Part shown: in pieces, positions 1 through 9,500 of the stretch | Numbering within the stretch: the first letter of the stretch is position 1 | How the letters are laid out: the number at the start of each line of letters is the position of its first letter | NCBI RefSeq assembly: GCF_040546765.1 | Contig: NZ_JBEPOK010000001.1 | Span: 3,720,001-3,784,000, forward strand | Source of the DNA: Arthrobacter sp. OAP107 | GTDB taxonomy: Bacteria > Actinomycetota > Actinomycetes > Actinomycetales > Micrococcaceae | Reading direction: 5' to 3' | DNA: 64,000 bases | Made by a program: the position numbers and the translations under genes | The notes under the pieces: model-generated | Seen by the model: only the letters and a program-made list of their open reading frames with translations | Told to the model about the DNA's origin: nothing | The model's database searches: none

Positions 1-1187
1 TGACCAAGTCCGGCGTCGAGGTTTCCAAGGCCCTGTGCGAGCACATCGAGCTGTCCCGCCAGGAACTGTTCGACGCCATCCGCGTCCTGGAACTGACCTC
101 CTTCGAAGAGATCATGGCCAAGTACGGCACCGGCGCAGGCTGCGACATCTGCAAGCCGACCATCGCCAACATCCTGGCCAGCCAGAACAGCAACTACGTC
201 CTGGACGCCGGCCGCGGCACCCTGCAGGACACCAACGACCGCGCCCTGGCCAACATGCAGAAGGACGGCACCTACTCGGTGGTCCCCCGGATCGCCGGCG
301 GTGAGATCACCCCGAAGAAGCTCGGCGTCATCGCCGCCGTCGCCGAAAAGTACAACCTGTACACCAAGATCACCGGCGGCCAGCGCATCGACATGTTCGG
401 TGCCCGGCTGGAGCAGCTGCCCGAAATCTGGAAGGAACTGGTGGACGCCGGTTTTGAGTCCGGCCAGGCCTACGGCAAGAGCCTGCGCACGGTGAAGTCC
501 TGCGTCGGGTCAACCTGGTGCCGCTTCGGTGTCCAGGACTCGGTGGCCATGGCCATCCAGCTTGAGCTCCGCTACCGCGGCCTCCGCAGCCCGCACAAGC
601 TCAAGATGGGCGTCTCCGGCTGCGCCCGCGAGTGTGCCGAGGCCCGCGGCAAGGACGTCGGCGTGATCGCCACCGCCGACGGCTGGAACCTGTACGTCGG
701 CGGCAACGGCGGTGCCACCCCGGCCCACGCCCAGCTCCTCGCCAAGGACCTGGATGACGAGACCCTGATCAAGTACATCGACCGCTACTTCATGTACTAC
801 ATCCGCACCGCCGACCGCCTGCAGCGCACCGCGCGCTGGCAGGAGGAGCTCGACGGCGGCATCAAGCACGTCGAGGACGTGGTGGTCAAGGACACCCTGG
901 GCATCGCCGAGGAGCTCGAGGCGGCCATGGCCAAGCACGTCGACACCTACGTCGACGAGTGGGCAGACACCCTGAAGGACCCCGAGCGCCTGCGCCGGTT
1001 CCGCTCCTTCGTCAACGCCCCTGACCAGAAGGACGACTCCATCACCTTCGTCCCGGACGAGCGCGGCCAGATGCGCCCGGCAACGGCAGAGGAGAAGGCG
1101 CTAGCCGTTCAGCAGCCAGTGCTGATCGGGGCCTCCATTCCTATGCGGCCCTCCACACCGGAACTGCTTGACGAGAACGAGGTATAG
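1..1187 (+). CDS. nirB: Assimilatory nitrite reductase large subunit NirB, 3' part
   Basis: The last 394 codons of a siroheme/[4Fe-4S] NADH-dependent nitrite reductase, which reduces nitrite to ammonium in the cytoplasm; the 5' end lies outside the window. The visible part starts inside the BFD-like [2Fe-2S] domain, with a CxxC (CDIC) at about nt 141-152. It then runs through the ferredoxin-like half-domain to the siroheme/[4Fe-4S] domain. The four cluster cysteines have the family spacing: CVGSTWC at 501-521 and CAREC at 621-635, that is C-x5-C-x33-C-x3-C. The frame opens at nt 3 and stops with TAG. cobA, which makes the siroheme precursor, starts 2 nt later, so the two are clearly one transcript. 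No nirD-type Rieske subunit gene follows. Confidence 0.96.
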   Translation, partial: TKSGVEVSKALCEHIELSRQELFDAIRVLELTSFEEIMAKYGTGAGCDICKPTIANILASQNSNYVLDAGRGTLQDTNDRALANMQKDGTYSVVPRIAGGEITPKKLGVIAAVAEKYNLYTKITGGQRIDMFGARLEQLPEIWKELVDAGFESGQAYGKSLRTVKSCVGSTWCRFGVQDSVAMAIQLELRYRGLRSPHKLKMGVSGCARECAEARGKDVGVIATADGWNLYVGGNGGATPAHAQLLAKDLDDETLIKYIDRYFMYYIRTADRLQRTARWQEELDGGIKHVEDVVVKDTLGIAEELEAAMAKHVDTYVDEWADTLKDPERLRRFRSFVNAPDQKDDSITFVPDERGQMRPATAEEKALAVQQPVLIGASIPMRPSTPELLDENEV

Positions 1188-1189
1188 GC

Positions 1190-2224
1190 ATGCAGCTCAG
1201 CATTGATCTCACCGGCCGCGACGTCCTGGTCACCGGCTCCGATTTCGCCGCCCGCCAGGCCGTCCGCCGCTACGAGTCAGCCGGCGCCGTCGTCTCCCGC
1301 CTCAGCACCCCGCAGGGTGCCGGGCACGACGGCCCGCTGCCCGAGCGCCCGTTCCTGGTCGCGGCCGTCGACGACGGCCAGGCCGGCTGGGAACCGCTGC
1401 TGGACCGCTGCCGCGCCGCCGGCATTCCGGTGGCTGCCGAACCGGCCGCCGGCCGGGCCGGCCACGTCACGCTGGTTGGCGGCGGCCCGGGCACCGGCGA
1501 GCTGCTGACCGTGGCGGCCGTCAAGGCCCTGCGTGATGCCGACGTCGTGTTCTACGACCGGCTGGCCCCGTACCAGGAGCTGGCGTCCCTCACCTCCGCC
1601 GAACTGGTCGACGTCGGAAAGCGCCCGGGACACCACAAGGTGAGCCAGGGCGACATCGAGAAGCTCATGGTCGCCTCGGCCCTGGAAGGCAACAACGTGG
1701 TCCGGCTCAAGGGTGGCGACCCGTACGTCTTCGGCCGCGGCGGCGAGGAAGTGGCGTCCTGCGTCGCCGCCGGCGTCCCCGTCCGCGTCATTTCCGGTGT
1801 CACCAGCGCCATCTCCGTGCCGGCCGCCGCCGGGATCCCCGTGACGCACCGTGAAGTCAGCCACATGTTCACGGTTGTGTCCGGCCACGCGCCGCTCAGC
1901 GAGAAGGAACTCACGCACCTGGCCGGTCTGGGCGGAACGATCGTGGTGCTGATGGGCATCGGCACGCTGCACCACCTCGCCGCAGGCCTGCGCCGTGCCG
2001 GGATGCGCACCGACATGCCCATGGCTGTGGTGGAGCGCGGCTACCGGCCGGGCCAGAAGACCACCATCGCGGAACTCGGAAACATCACCACTGCCGCCGC
2101 CGGCTGCAGCAACCCCGCCGTCCTGGTGATCGGCGAGGTGGTGCGGGTGGCTGAGGCCAACCGCGGGCATGCCGAGGCCGCGGCGGACCTCGACCGCCTG
2201 GCGGCCTCGCTGCTGGGTTCGTGA
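1190..2224 (+). CDS. cobA: Uroporphyrinogen-III C-methyltransferase (siroheme synthase-like)
   Basis: A 344-aa S-adenosylmethionine-dependent methyltransferase that makes precorrin-2, the first committed step to siroheme, the prosthetic group of NirB. Residues from about 91 form the SUMT domain, with the glycine-rich loop VGGGPGTGE (95-103), the GDPYVFGRGGEE segment and GVTSAISVPAAAGIP. The first ~88 residues look like a shrunken CysG-type NAD-binding domain (DVLVTGSDFAARQAV) that lacks a full dehydrogenase module. The oxidation and ferrochelation steps are therefore probably done elsewhere. It follows nirB by 2 nt, and its TGA overlaps the GTG of the next gene, consistent with a nitrite-assimilation operon. 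Confidence 0.93.
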   Translation: MQLSIDLTGRDVLVTGSDFAARQAVRRYESAGAVVSRLSTPQGAGHDGPLPERPFLVAAVDDGQAGWEPLLDRCRAAGIPVAAEPAAGRAGHVTLVGGGPGTGELLTVAAVKALRDADVVFYDRLAPYQELASLTSAELVDVGKRPGHHKVSQGDIEKLMVASALEGNNVVRLKGGDPYVFGRGGEEVASCVAAGVPVRVISGVTSAISVPAAAGIPVTHREVSHMFTVVSGHAPLSEKELTHLAGLGGTIVVLMGIGTLHHLAAGLRRAGMRTDMPMAVVERGYRPGQKTTIAELGNITTAAAGCSNPAVLVIGEVVRVAEANRGHAEAAADLDRLAASLLGS

Positions 2225-3405
2225 TAGGCATGAACGCAATGAATGCACTCGCCCCCACAGAAACAGCCCCCACCGAAACAACATCCACCGAAACCGCGCC
2301 GGAGGCGGCTGCCGAGGCCCCTCTGGAGGGTTTCCGGATCGGCGTGACCTCCCACCGCCGTTCGCGGGACCTCATCGAGGCCCTGGAACGCCGCGGCGCC
2401 GAGGTCCTGCACGCCCCGGCCTTGAAGATCGCCCCGGTGAACGAGGACATCAGCCTCATCGAGGACACCAAGGCGATCATCGCGGCCAAGCCCGACCTCT
2501 GCATCGCCACCACGGCCTACGGCATGCGCCGCTGGTGCGAGGCAGCGGATGCGTCGGGCATCGGCGAGGAGCTGCTGGAAACCCTGGGCGCCTGCCGGAT
2601 GTTCGTCCGCGGACCCAAGGCCCGCGGCGCCGTGCGCGCGGCCGGCCTGGCCGACGTCGGAATCAGCAGTGACGAGACCACCGCAACGCTGGTGGACATG
2701 CTGCTGGCCGAGGGCGTGCGCGGCAAGACCGTGGCTGTGCAGCTGCACGGCTACACGGACGTCCGCCAGCTGGAGCGGCTGCGCATGTCCGGCGCCACGG
2801 TCCTGACCGTGACCCCGTACCGCTGGGTGAAGCCCGACGGCGCCGACCGCCTCCCCCGCCTCATCGAGGCTGCGTGCAGCGGCAACCTGGACGTCCTGAC
2901 GTTCACGAGTGCCCCTGCCGTGGATGCGATGTGGAGCACGGCCCACGAGATGGGGCTGTACAAGCAGCTCGTGGAGAGCCTCAAGACCACTGTGACGACC
3001 GCCGTCGTTGGTCCCGTGACCGCGCAGCCGCTGCTGGACGCGGGTATCACCCCCCTGGTGCCGGAGCGGTTCCGGATGGGCGCACTGATCAGGCTGGTGT
3101 GCGAGCACCTCGCGCTGAACCATGTGCGCCGCCTGGACACGCGGTCCGGGAACGTGGAACTGCGCGGCCGTTCGCTGCGGATCGACGGCGAGGCGGTGGA
3201 GATCGCCCCGGCGCCGCTGCTGCTGTTGCGCGCGCTCCTGGGCGCCGGCGGCGCAGTCCTGTCCCGGGAGTCCCTCTCCGAACTCCTGGAACTGCGCGGC
3301 TCGGTGCACGCGCTGGACATGACGGTCAGCCGGCTGCGGTCCTCCCTGCCGGACGGCAAGCTCGTGGAAACCGTGGTGAAGCGCGGCTACCGCATCCGCG
3401 TCTAA
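2221..3405 (+). CDS. HemD-domain / winged-helix regulator (NnaR-like; often annotated uroporphyrinogen-III synthase)
   Basis: A 394-aa protein with two modules. Residues about 35-300 match the uroporphyrinogen-III synthase (HemD) fold. Residues about 311-394 are an OmpR-type winged helix that ends in the typical VVKRGYRIRV hairpin. This is the architecture of mycobacterial NnaR, which with GlnR activates nitrate/nitrite assimilation genes (recalled from the literature). The position directly after nirB-cobA fits a pathway regulator better than a haem enzyme, though synthase activity cannot be excluded. I use the GTG at 2221, overlapping the cobA stop; an in-frame ATG at 2230 is equally possible. 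The N-terminal ~30 residues are a Thr/Glu/Ala-rich low-complexity tail. Confidence 0.85.
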   Translation: MIGMNAMNALAPTETAPTETTSTETAPEAAAEAPLEGFRIGVTSHRRSRDLIEALERRGAEVLHAPALKIAPVNEDISLIEDTKAIIAAKPDLCIATTAYGMRRWCEAADASGIGEELLETLGACRMFVRGPKARGAVRAAGLADVGISSDETTATLVDMLLAEGVRGKTVAVQLHGYTDVRQLERLRMSGATVLTVTPYRWVKPDGADRLPRLIEAACSGNLDVLTFTSAPAVDAMWSTAHEMGLYKQLVESLKTTVTTAVVGPVTAQPLLDAGITPLVPERFRMGALIRLVCEHLALNHVRRLDTRSGNVELRGRSLRIDGEAVEIAPAPLLLLRALLGAGGAVLSRESLSELLELRGSVHALDMTVSRLRSSLPDGKLVETVVKRGYRIRV

Positions 3406-3418
3406 CCCTTCTACTGCA

Positions 3419-3477
3419 ACGCGGGGTCACTTAGCGCCCAATTTCCGTGGTGGATTGGGCGCTAAGTGACCCCGCGT
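3419..3477. repeat. Long perfect inverted repeat (24-bp arms, 11-nt loop)
   Basis: The arms at 3419-3442 and 3454-3477 are exact reverse complements (they begin ACGCGGGGTCACTTAGCGCC); the loop is 3443-3453. It starts 13 bp after the stop of the HemD/winged-helix gene. No T-run follows it, so it is not a classical intrinsic terminator, although such a hairpin could still stop transcription or protect the mRNA end. It could instead be a dispersed palindromic repeat element. Confidence 0.9.
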
Positions 3478-3500
3478 CGGTTTGTGCTTGGGGATGATTG

Positions 3501-3514
3501 TTACCGGGTGGTAA
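3501..3514. promoter_or_regulatory. Candidate operator TTACC-N4-GGTAA
   Basis: A perfect inverted repeat, TTACC GGGT GGTAA, in an AT-richer patch about 137 bp before the FAD-dependent oxidoreductase start. GTTAC/GTAAA half-elements 6 nt apart also loosely resemble a GlnR box. The assignment is a guess from position and symmetry. Confidence 0.35.
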
Positions 3515-3651
3515 ATAGCAGCGAACAGCCCGGGACAATTCCGCAATGGCCGGGAAACACCCGCGAAAAATGCTCCCCCTAGGCTGGGTCCCATCAGCAC
3601 AACAGGGCCCCAGGTCGGCCCGCCTGGTGCAGCACTCGAAAGGGCCCGCAC

Positions 3652-4509
3652 ATGTCCGCTCCAGCACAGTTTCCGTCCACTGCCACCTCATCGAAAATCC
3701 TCATCGCCGGGGCAGGCCCGGCCGCCCAGGCCCTCGTGGCCCGGCTCGCCGCAGCCCAGTTCTCCGGCACAGTCACCGTGCTGAGCAGCCGCGACGACGC
3801 CTCCGACGACCTGCTGGAGCTAGCGGCCCTGCCGTTCGTGTCCGTACGCTTCGGCCAGCCCGCCAGCCACATCGACGCCGCGGCCAAGGTGGTCACCACA
3901 GCCGACGGCATGGAATTCAGTTACGACGAGCTGGTCATCGCCACTGGCTCGGCCCCGGTGGACTCGCCGGTGGACGGCTCCGGCCGCTGCCTCAGCTACT
4001 CCACCATCGACGACGCCGCGAAGATCGGCAACGCCGTCAAGGAAGTCACCCGGGTCCTGGGCCGCAGGCCGCTGGGCATCCTGGTGGGCACCGGTCCCGC
4101 CGCCGGACAGGCCGAAGCCGTGCTCCGTGCCCGCGGCGTCCGTCCCGTCCGCACCACTGCCCGGCCAGCCGCCGTCGTGCCAACGCTTGCCGGCTCAGTG
4201 CTGCCGGCCGCCGGCATCGTGTTCGAGGACGGCAGCCGCATGAACGGAGATCTCGTAGTCCTCGCCGAGGACCGCATGCCCCGGGACGGTCTGGCAGCCG
4301 CCGCCGGGGTGAAGACGGCGGCGTCGGGCGGGATCGTCGTCGGCCGGGACTTCCGCTCCTCCGTGCCGGGCATCTGGGCCATCGGGGATGCGGCAGCGTT
4401 CGACGGCGTACGGCTGGGTTTGCTGGTGGCGTCCGGGTCCGCTGCCGGCGCCTGCGCGGCGGAGCTCATGGCTGCGGCTTCCGTGGGGCAACTGGCCACC
4501 GCTGCGTAG
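3652..4509 (+). CDS. Solo FAD/NAD(P)-dependent oxidoreductase (NirB N-terminal-like)
   Basis: A 285-aa protein built like the FAD/NAD half of nitrite or rubredoxin reductases. It has an N-terminal Rossmann start ([17 protein letters not shown]), a TGSAP stretch after strand VIA, a second dinucleotide loop ([15 protein letters not shown]), and a C-terminal FAD signature [13 protein letters not shown]. It has no iron-sulfur or siroheme domain and no redox-active CxxC. It is shorter than the usual ~400 residues because the C-terminal dimerisation domain is missing. AAAGGG 9 nt upstream supports the ATG. The context next to nirB suggests an accessory electron-transfer protein for nitrate or nitrite reduction; the substrate is unknown. 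Confidence 0.75.
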   Translation: MSAPAQFPSTATSSKILIAGAGPAAQALVARLAAAQFSGTVTVLSSRDDASDDLLELAALPFVSVRFGQPASHIDAAAKVVTTADGMEFSYDELVIATGSAPVDSPVDGSGRCLSYSTIDDAAKIGNAVKEVTRVLGRRPLGILVGTGPAAGQAEAVLRARGVRPVRTTARPAAVVPTLAGSVLPAAGIVFEDGSRMNGDLVVLAEDRMPRDGLAAAAGVKTAASGGIVVGRDFRSSVPGIWAIGDAAAFDGVRLGLLVASGSAAGACAAELMAAASVGQLATAA

Positions 4510-4591
4510 CTTTCCCGCTGTGGCAGGATGGTTCGAAAGGACGCCGCGATACCCGGGGCGCCGTCGGCCAAAGGCCCGTGGAAAGGACAGC

Positions 4592-5347
4592 ATGAGCAAT
4601 GAAGCCAGCCCCGGAACGGGCACCGCGACCAGCCCAGCAGGATCGCCCGGCGCACGTGCCGGGGAGGGCAGTGGGGCGCCGGGCATCGCGTCCTACATCG
4701 ACCACACGCTGCTGAAGCCGGAGGCCGGCGAGGCGGACATCCTCAAGGTGTGTGCCGAGGCCGCCGAATACAAATTCAAGTCGGTATGCGTGAACCCGCT
4801 GTGGGTCAAGACGGTCAAGACTGCACTCAAGGGCACCGGCGTGCTCACCTGCTCCGTGGCGGGTTTCCCGCTGGGCGCCACGCCCAGCGACGTCAAGGTG
4901 TTTGAGGCGCGCGGGGCCGTGCTGGATGGTGCCGACGAAGTGGACATGGTCATCGACATCGCCGCGGCCAGGGCCTCGGACAGAGGCGCCCTGATGGACG
5001 ACATTAAGGCCGTGGCCGAGGCCGTGCACGCCGAAGGGGCGATCCTGAAGGTCATCATCGAGACCGGCCTGCTCAGCGACGGCCAAAAAGTCCTGGCCTG
5101 CGAAGCGGCCGTGGAGGCCGGGGCCGACTTCGTCAAGACCTCCACGGGCTTCAACGGCGGCGGCGCCACCGTCGAAGATATCGCCCTTCTGCGGCGCACC
5201 GTGGGTCCGGACCTGGGCGTTAAGGCGTCCGGCGGCGTGCGGTCCCTCGAGGACGCACAGGCTATGATTGCTGCAGGTGCAACACGTATTGGCGCCAGCT
5301 CCGGTATTGCAATCGTCAAAGGCGAACAGGGTTCGTCTGCGTACTGA
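4592..5347 (+). CDS. deoC: Deoxyribose-phosphate aldolase
   Basis: A 251-aa class I aldolase that cleaves 2-deoxyribose-5-phosphate to glyceraldehyde-3-phosphate and acetaldehyde in deoxynucleoside catabolism. Visible signatures are [11 protein letters not shown] near the N-terminus, [16 protein letters not shown], the Schiff-base lysine segment FVKTSTGF, and GVKASGGVR followed by [10 protein letters not shown] at the C-terminus. The ATG at 4592 is preceded by GGAAAGGA at good spacing, so I prefer it over longer in-frame starts. The first ~30 residues form a Gly/Ser/Ala-rich tail before the barrel. It is followed 46 bp later by a small membrane protein, probably in the same transcript, ending at the strong hairpin at 5643. 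Confidence 0.95.
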   Translation: MSNEASPGTGTATSPAGSPGARAGEGSGAPGIASYIDHTLLKPEAGEADILKVCAEAAEYKFKSVCVNPLWVKTVKTALKGTGVLTCSVAGFPLGATPSDVKVFEARGAVLDGADEVDMVIDIAAARASDRGALMDDIKAVAEAVHAEGAILKVIIETGLLSDGQKVLACEAAVEAGADFVKTSTGFNGGGATVEDIALLRRTVGPDLGVKASGGVRSLEDAQAMIAAGATRIGASSGIAIVKGEQGSSAY

Positions 5348-5393
5348 CCGGCGGCCGCCACAGTTTGAGCCCCGCGGGGCCGAGGAGGAATGA

Positions 5394-5627
5394 ATGTCCA
5401 GCAAGATTGACCAGCAGGTAAAGACGCCCCAGAACGAGAACCCGCTGGCGGGCAGCATCGTTCTTTTCGTGGTGATCATGGCCCTGTTCCTGGGTGCCAT
5501 CTACTCGCTGTCCTTCCTGTCGCTGGCCAACCCGTGGCCGATGGCCGTGTGCCTCGGCCTCTTCGCCCTCGCATTCTGGATCCCGCAGACCATCACCGGC
5601 CGCTCCGACTCAGCCGGCGAGTACTAA
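5394..5627 (+). CDS. Small two-helix membrane protein, unknown function
   Basis: A 77-aa protein with a polar N-terminus and two hydrophobic segments, about residues 20-44 (SIVLFVVIMALFLGAIYSL) and 47-67 (ANPWPMAVCLGLFALAFWI). I recognise no enzymatic motif. The start is well supported by GAGGAGGAAT just upstream of ATG 5394. It lies between deoC and a strong terminator. Comparable short membrane proteins are common in Micrococcaceae but have no assigned role. Confidence 0.8.
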   Translation: MSSKIDQQVKTPQNENPLAGSIVLFVVIMALFLGAIYSLSFLSLANPWPMAVCLGLFALAFWIPQTITGRSDSAGEY

Positions 5628-5642
5628 AGACCACGAAGAATT

Positions 5643-5682
5643 AACGGCCGAGGCCCCGGGAATCCCCGGGGCCTCGGCCGTT
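5643..5682. terminator. Intrinsic terminator, bidirectional, after deoC and the small membrane gene
   Basis: An 18-bp perfect stem (5643-5660 with 5665-5682, starting AACGGCCGAGGCCCCGGG) with a 4-nt AATC loop, followed by TTTAA. It sits 16 bp after the stop of the plus-strand gene and about 24 bp from the stop of the minus-strand hydrolase, so it can serve both directions. Confidence 0.85.
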
Positions 5683-5705
5683 TAACCGTCAGTCAGCCCG
5701 CAGGC

Positions 5706-6527
5706 CTACGGCAGTCCCAACACGCTGCTGGCGAGCCGCCCGGCCAGGGCCAGCGCGGCCGGGAAATGCGTACCGGCCAGCGACCAGGCCGCCAGGCACA
5801 TGCCCACCATCGCGTAGCCGCTCACCGGAATCAGCACCAGCCACTCCCGCCGCGAGCCGGCCCGGCCCAGCAGCGGGACGGAGAAGGCGCCGTTGGGCCG
5901 CCAAAAGTTCCTCAGCACCCAGAGCCGGCGGAGGAACTTTGGCGGCTTGATCACCAGTGGCCAGAGGAGCGGGACACCTCCAGTGGTCACCATGTCCCCC
6001 ACGATGTGGACCACGACGCCGATCAGCATCGACATGGGCAGCCAGGTCCACTGGTGTGGCGCGAACCATGTCACCAGTCCGGCCATGGCAAGGGCGAAGA
6101 CCCAGTTGGTGATCCATCCGGACTTCGGAAACAGCTTCAGCGCCTTGGCGGCGATGTTGATCATGAACATGCACAGCAGCCCGGCGCCGACGGACAGCAC
6201 ACCCCACGGCGTGTCCACCTGGACCTGCGCCGCGGCCGCGGCGAGCAGCACGAACATGGCTGCCCCCAGCACCGAGTGCGTGCCCTGCCGATGGCCGCCG
6301 CTGGCATTCTCGATGCCCACGGCGATCATGTTGGACAGCGGCGGCAGCGAATGCGCCACGGTGCTGGAGCGGTGGTCCCAGTCGCATACCAGGGCGGTGC
6401 CCGCCGTCGCCATGCCGCCGATCAGCACGCCGGCGGCATCCAGCGGATACCAGCCCAGGGTGTACGGCCCCGTCGCGGCAACAGCCACCCACGCCGCGGC
6501 TCCTGACGCGGCGTGGTGTCCTCCCAT
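5706..6527 (-). CDS. YdjM-like membrane-bound metal-dependent hydrolase family protein
   Basis: A 273-aa polytopic protein of the YdjM/LexA-regulated hydrolase family (DUF457). It begins with the family's GGHHAASGAA, carries a CDWDHRSSTVAH segment (conserved Asp/His), and a second HIVGDMVTTGGVPLLWP block, the usual metal-ligand region. Several hydrophobic stretches between them predict at least four membrane helices. The chosen ATG lies 5 bp after the mfd stop, and its GAAGGGC ribosome site is made of the last codons of mfd, so translation is probably coupled. Members are sometimes SOS genes; coupling to mfd fits a DNA-damage context, but the biochemical role is unproven. Confidence 0.82.
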   Translation of the reverse strand: MGGHHAASGAAAWVAVAATGPYTLGWYPLDAAGVLIGGMATAGTALVCDWDHRSSTVAHSLPPLSNMIAVGIENASGGHRQGTHSVLGAAMFVLLAAAAAQVQVDTPWGVLSVGAGLLCMFMINIAAKALKLFPKSGWITNWVFALAMAGLVTWFAPHQWTWLPMSMLIGVVVHIVGDMVTTGGVPLLWPLVIKPPKFLRRLWVLRNFWRPNGAFSVPLLGRAGSRREWLVLIPVSGYAMVGMCLAAWSLAGTHFPAALALAGRLASSVLGLP

Positions 6528-6532
6528 CACGG

Positions 6533-9500
6533 CTAGCCCTTCGTGGCTTCGAGCGGGACCGGAGCGTCCGAGAAGATGTTGCGGATCACGCCGTCGGCCC
6601 ATTCCAGGATTTCGGCGTCCTGCAGGTCGCGGCCGCCGATCCGTGCCGTCTTCGGCTTGGGGATGAGCACGGCGTCGAGGGCAGGCTTGGACTGAGCGCC
6701 AGGGTACATGCGGTTGAGGCGCATGGTCTTCGATTCGGGCAGCTGCGCCGGGGAGAACCGGATGAAGTTGCCCTGCAGGGCGACGTCGGACAGCCCGGCC
6801 TCGCGTGCACCCACCCGGAAGCGCGCGACGGCGACCAGGTTCTGCGCAGGCAGGGGCGGCTCGCCGTAGCGGTCCACGAGTTCTGCGAGGACCTCGTCGA
6901 TGGCTTCGTTGGTCACGGCAGACGCCAGCTTCCGGTAGGCCTCCAGCCGCAGCCGCTCCCCCGGCACGTAGTCGTGCGGCAGGTGTGCGTTGACGGGCAG
7001 CTCGATCTTCATCTCGGCCGCCTTCTCCTCCGCTTCACCGCGGTACTCGGCTACGGCCTCGCCCACCAGCCGAATGTAGAGGTCGAAGCCCACGCCCTGG
7101 ATATGGCCTGACTGCTCCCCGCCCAGCAGATTGCCGGCACCGCGGATTTCCAGGTCCTTCATGGCCAGCTGCATGCCCGCGCCGAGCTCGTTGTGGGTGG
7201 CCACGGCCTTCAGGCGTTCCAGGGCCACCTCGCCCAGGGGCTTCTCCGAGGGGTAGAGGAAGTAGGCGTAGGCGCGTTCGCGTCCGCGTCCCACGCGTCC
7301 GCGCAACTGATGGAGCTGCGACAGGCCGTACTTGTCCGCGCCGTCCACGATCAGGGTGTTGGCATTTGAGATATCCAGCCCGGTCTCGATGATGGTGGTG
7401 CACACCAGGACATCGAAGCGCTTCTCCCAGAAGTCCACGATGATCTGCTCCAGCCGGCTCTCGGACATCTTGCCGTGCGCCACCTCGACCCTGGCTTCGG
7501 GAACGAGTTCGCGGATCTTGGCTGCGGTCTTTTCGATGGTGGACACGCGGTTATGCACGAAGAACACCTGGCCCTCGCGCATCAGCTCGCGGCGGATGGC
7601 GGCGGAGGTCTGCTTGTCCGTGTACGGCCCTACGTAGGTGAGCACGGGGTGGCGCTCCTCCGGCGGGGTGGCCAGGGTGGACGTTTCGCGGATGCCGGTC
7701 AGCGACATTTCGAGCGTACGCGGGATCGGCGTGGCGCTCATGGCCAGGACGTCCACGTTGGTGCGCATCTTCTTCAGCGCCTCCTTGTGTTCGACGCCGA
7801 AGCGCTGCTCCTCGTCCACGATCACCAGGCCGAGGTCCTTGAACTCGAAGTCCTTGGACAGCAGCCGGTGCGTGCCGATCACCACGTCCACGGAGCCGTT
7901 CTTCACGCCCTCGACGGTTTCCTTGGCTTCCTTGGCGGCCTGGAACCTGGACAGCGGCTTCACGCGCAGCGGGAACCCGGAGAAGCGCTCGGTGAATGTT
8001 TCGTAGTGCTGCTGTGCGAGCAGGGTGGTGGGCACCAGCACTGCTACCTGCTTGCCGTCCTGCACGGCCTTGAAGGCGGCGCGGACGGCGATCTCGGTCT
8101 TGCCGTAGCCGACGTCGCCGGAGACCAGCCGGTCCATGGGGATCTCGCGCTCCATGTCGGCCTTGACCTCGTTGATGGTGGTGAGCTGGTCCGGGGTTTC
8201 CACGTACGGGAAGGCCTCCTCCAGCTCGCGCTGCCACGGCGTGTCCGGCGCGAAGGCATGGCCGCGCGAGGCCATCCGCGCCGAGTAGAGCCGGATGAGC
8301 TCGCCGGCGATTTCCTTGACCGCCCGGCGCGCCTTGGACTTGGTGCTGGCCCAGTCCGCGCCGCCCATCTTGCTCAGCACGGGGGTGTCGCCGCCGACGT
8401 AGCGGGTCACCTGGTCCAGCTGGTCGGTGGGGACGAACAGCCGGTCCCCCGGCGCCCCGCGTTTGGACGGCGCGTATTCGAGGACCAGGTATTCCCGGAC
8501 ACCGTCTCCCCCGCCAGCGACCTTTCGCTGGATGAGCTCCACGAACCGGCCGATGCCGTGCTGCTCGTGCACCACATGGTCCCCGGCCACCAGCTGCAGC
8601 GGATCCACGGCGTTCCGCCGCTTGGACGGCATGCGGCGCATGTCCTTCGTGGAGCCTGCGGAGGTGCGGCCGAGCAGGTCGGCCTCGGTCAGGAGACCGA
8701 GTTTCAGTCCGTCCAGGACAAAACCGCGTCCGACGGCGGCGGTGGTCACCTCGATGATCCCCGCCTGGGGTTCGTGGTCCAGTGTGTCCACCCGGGCGCA
8801 GGGGATGTCGGCGTCGTGGAACAGTTCGGCCAGCCGCTGCGCCGGGCCCGGGCCTTCGGTGGCCACCACGAGCCGCCACTGGTCCCGCACGTGCGAGCCG
8901 ATGAAGTCCATCATTTCCGCCACGTCGCCCTGGTAACCGCGCGGTTCGCGGGCGTGGAGGTTGAGCACGTCGATGTCCGGTGTGAGTTCCTCGTCCGTGG
9001 CCAGCGACGTGATGGACCACCAGGACACCTCGTTCCCGAGCGCCGCAGAGCGGGTCTCGGCAAGCGAGCGGAAACTGGCGGAATGCAGGGCCGCCGACGC
9101 CTGCGAACTCAGGACTGTGTCCAGCGCCAAAGGCGCAACTCCGCCGTCGGAGGCCGTGGACCACGCGGCTTCCAGGAATTCCTCGTTGGTGGCCGCGAGG
9201 TCGTGGGCGCGGGTGCGGACCTTCTCCGGTTCGATGACCACCGAGATGGACCCTGCGGGCAGCTGTTCCATGAACGGGACCATGGCGTCCACGAGGACAG
9301 GCGCCAGCGATTCCATGCCTTCCACGGCAATGCCGCCGGCGATCTTCTCCAGCATGTCGGCGGCGGCGGGCAGCTGGGACTTCAGCGTCGCAGCCCGGGA
9401 CATCACCGAGGGGGTGATGAGGATTTCGCGGCAGGGCGGGGCGTGGAGTTCGGTGGGGTGGTGCACGCCGGGGGCGGAGAGCGAGCGCTGGTCGGCGACG

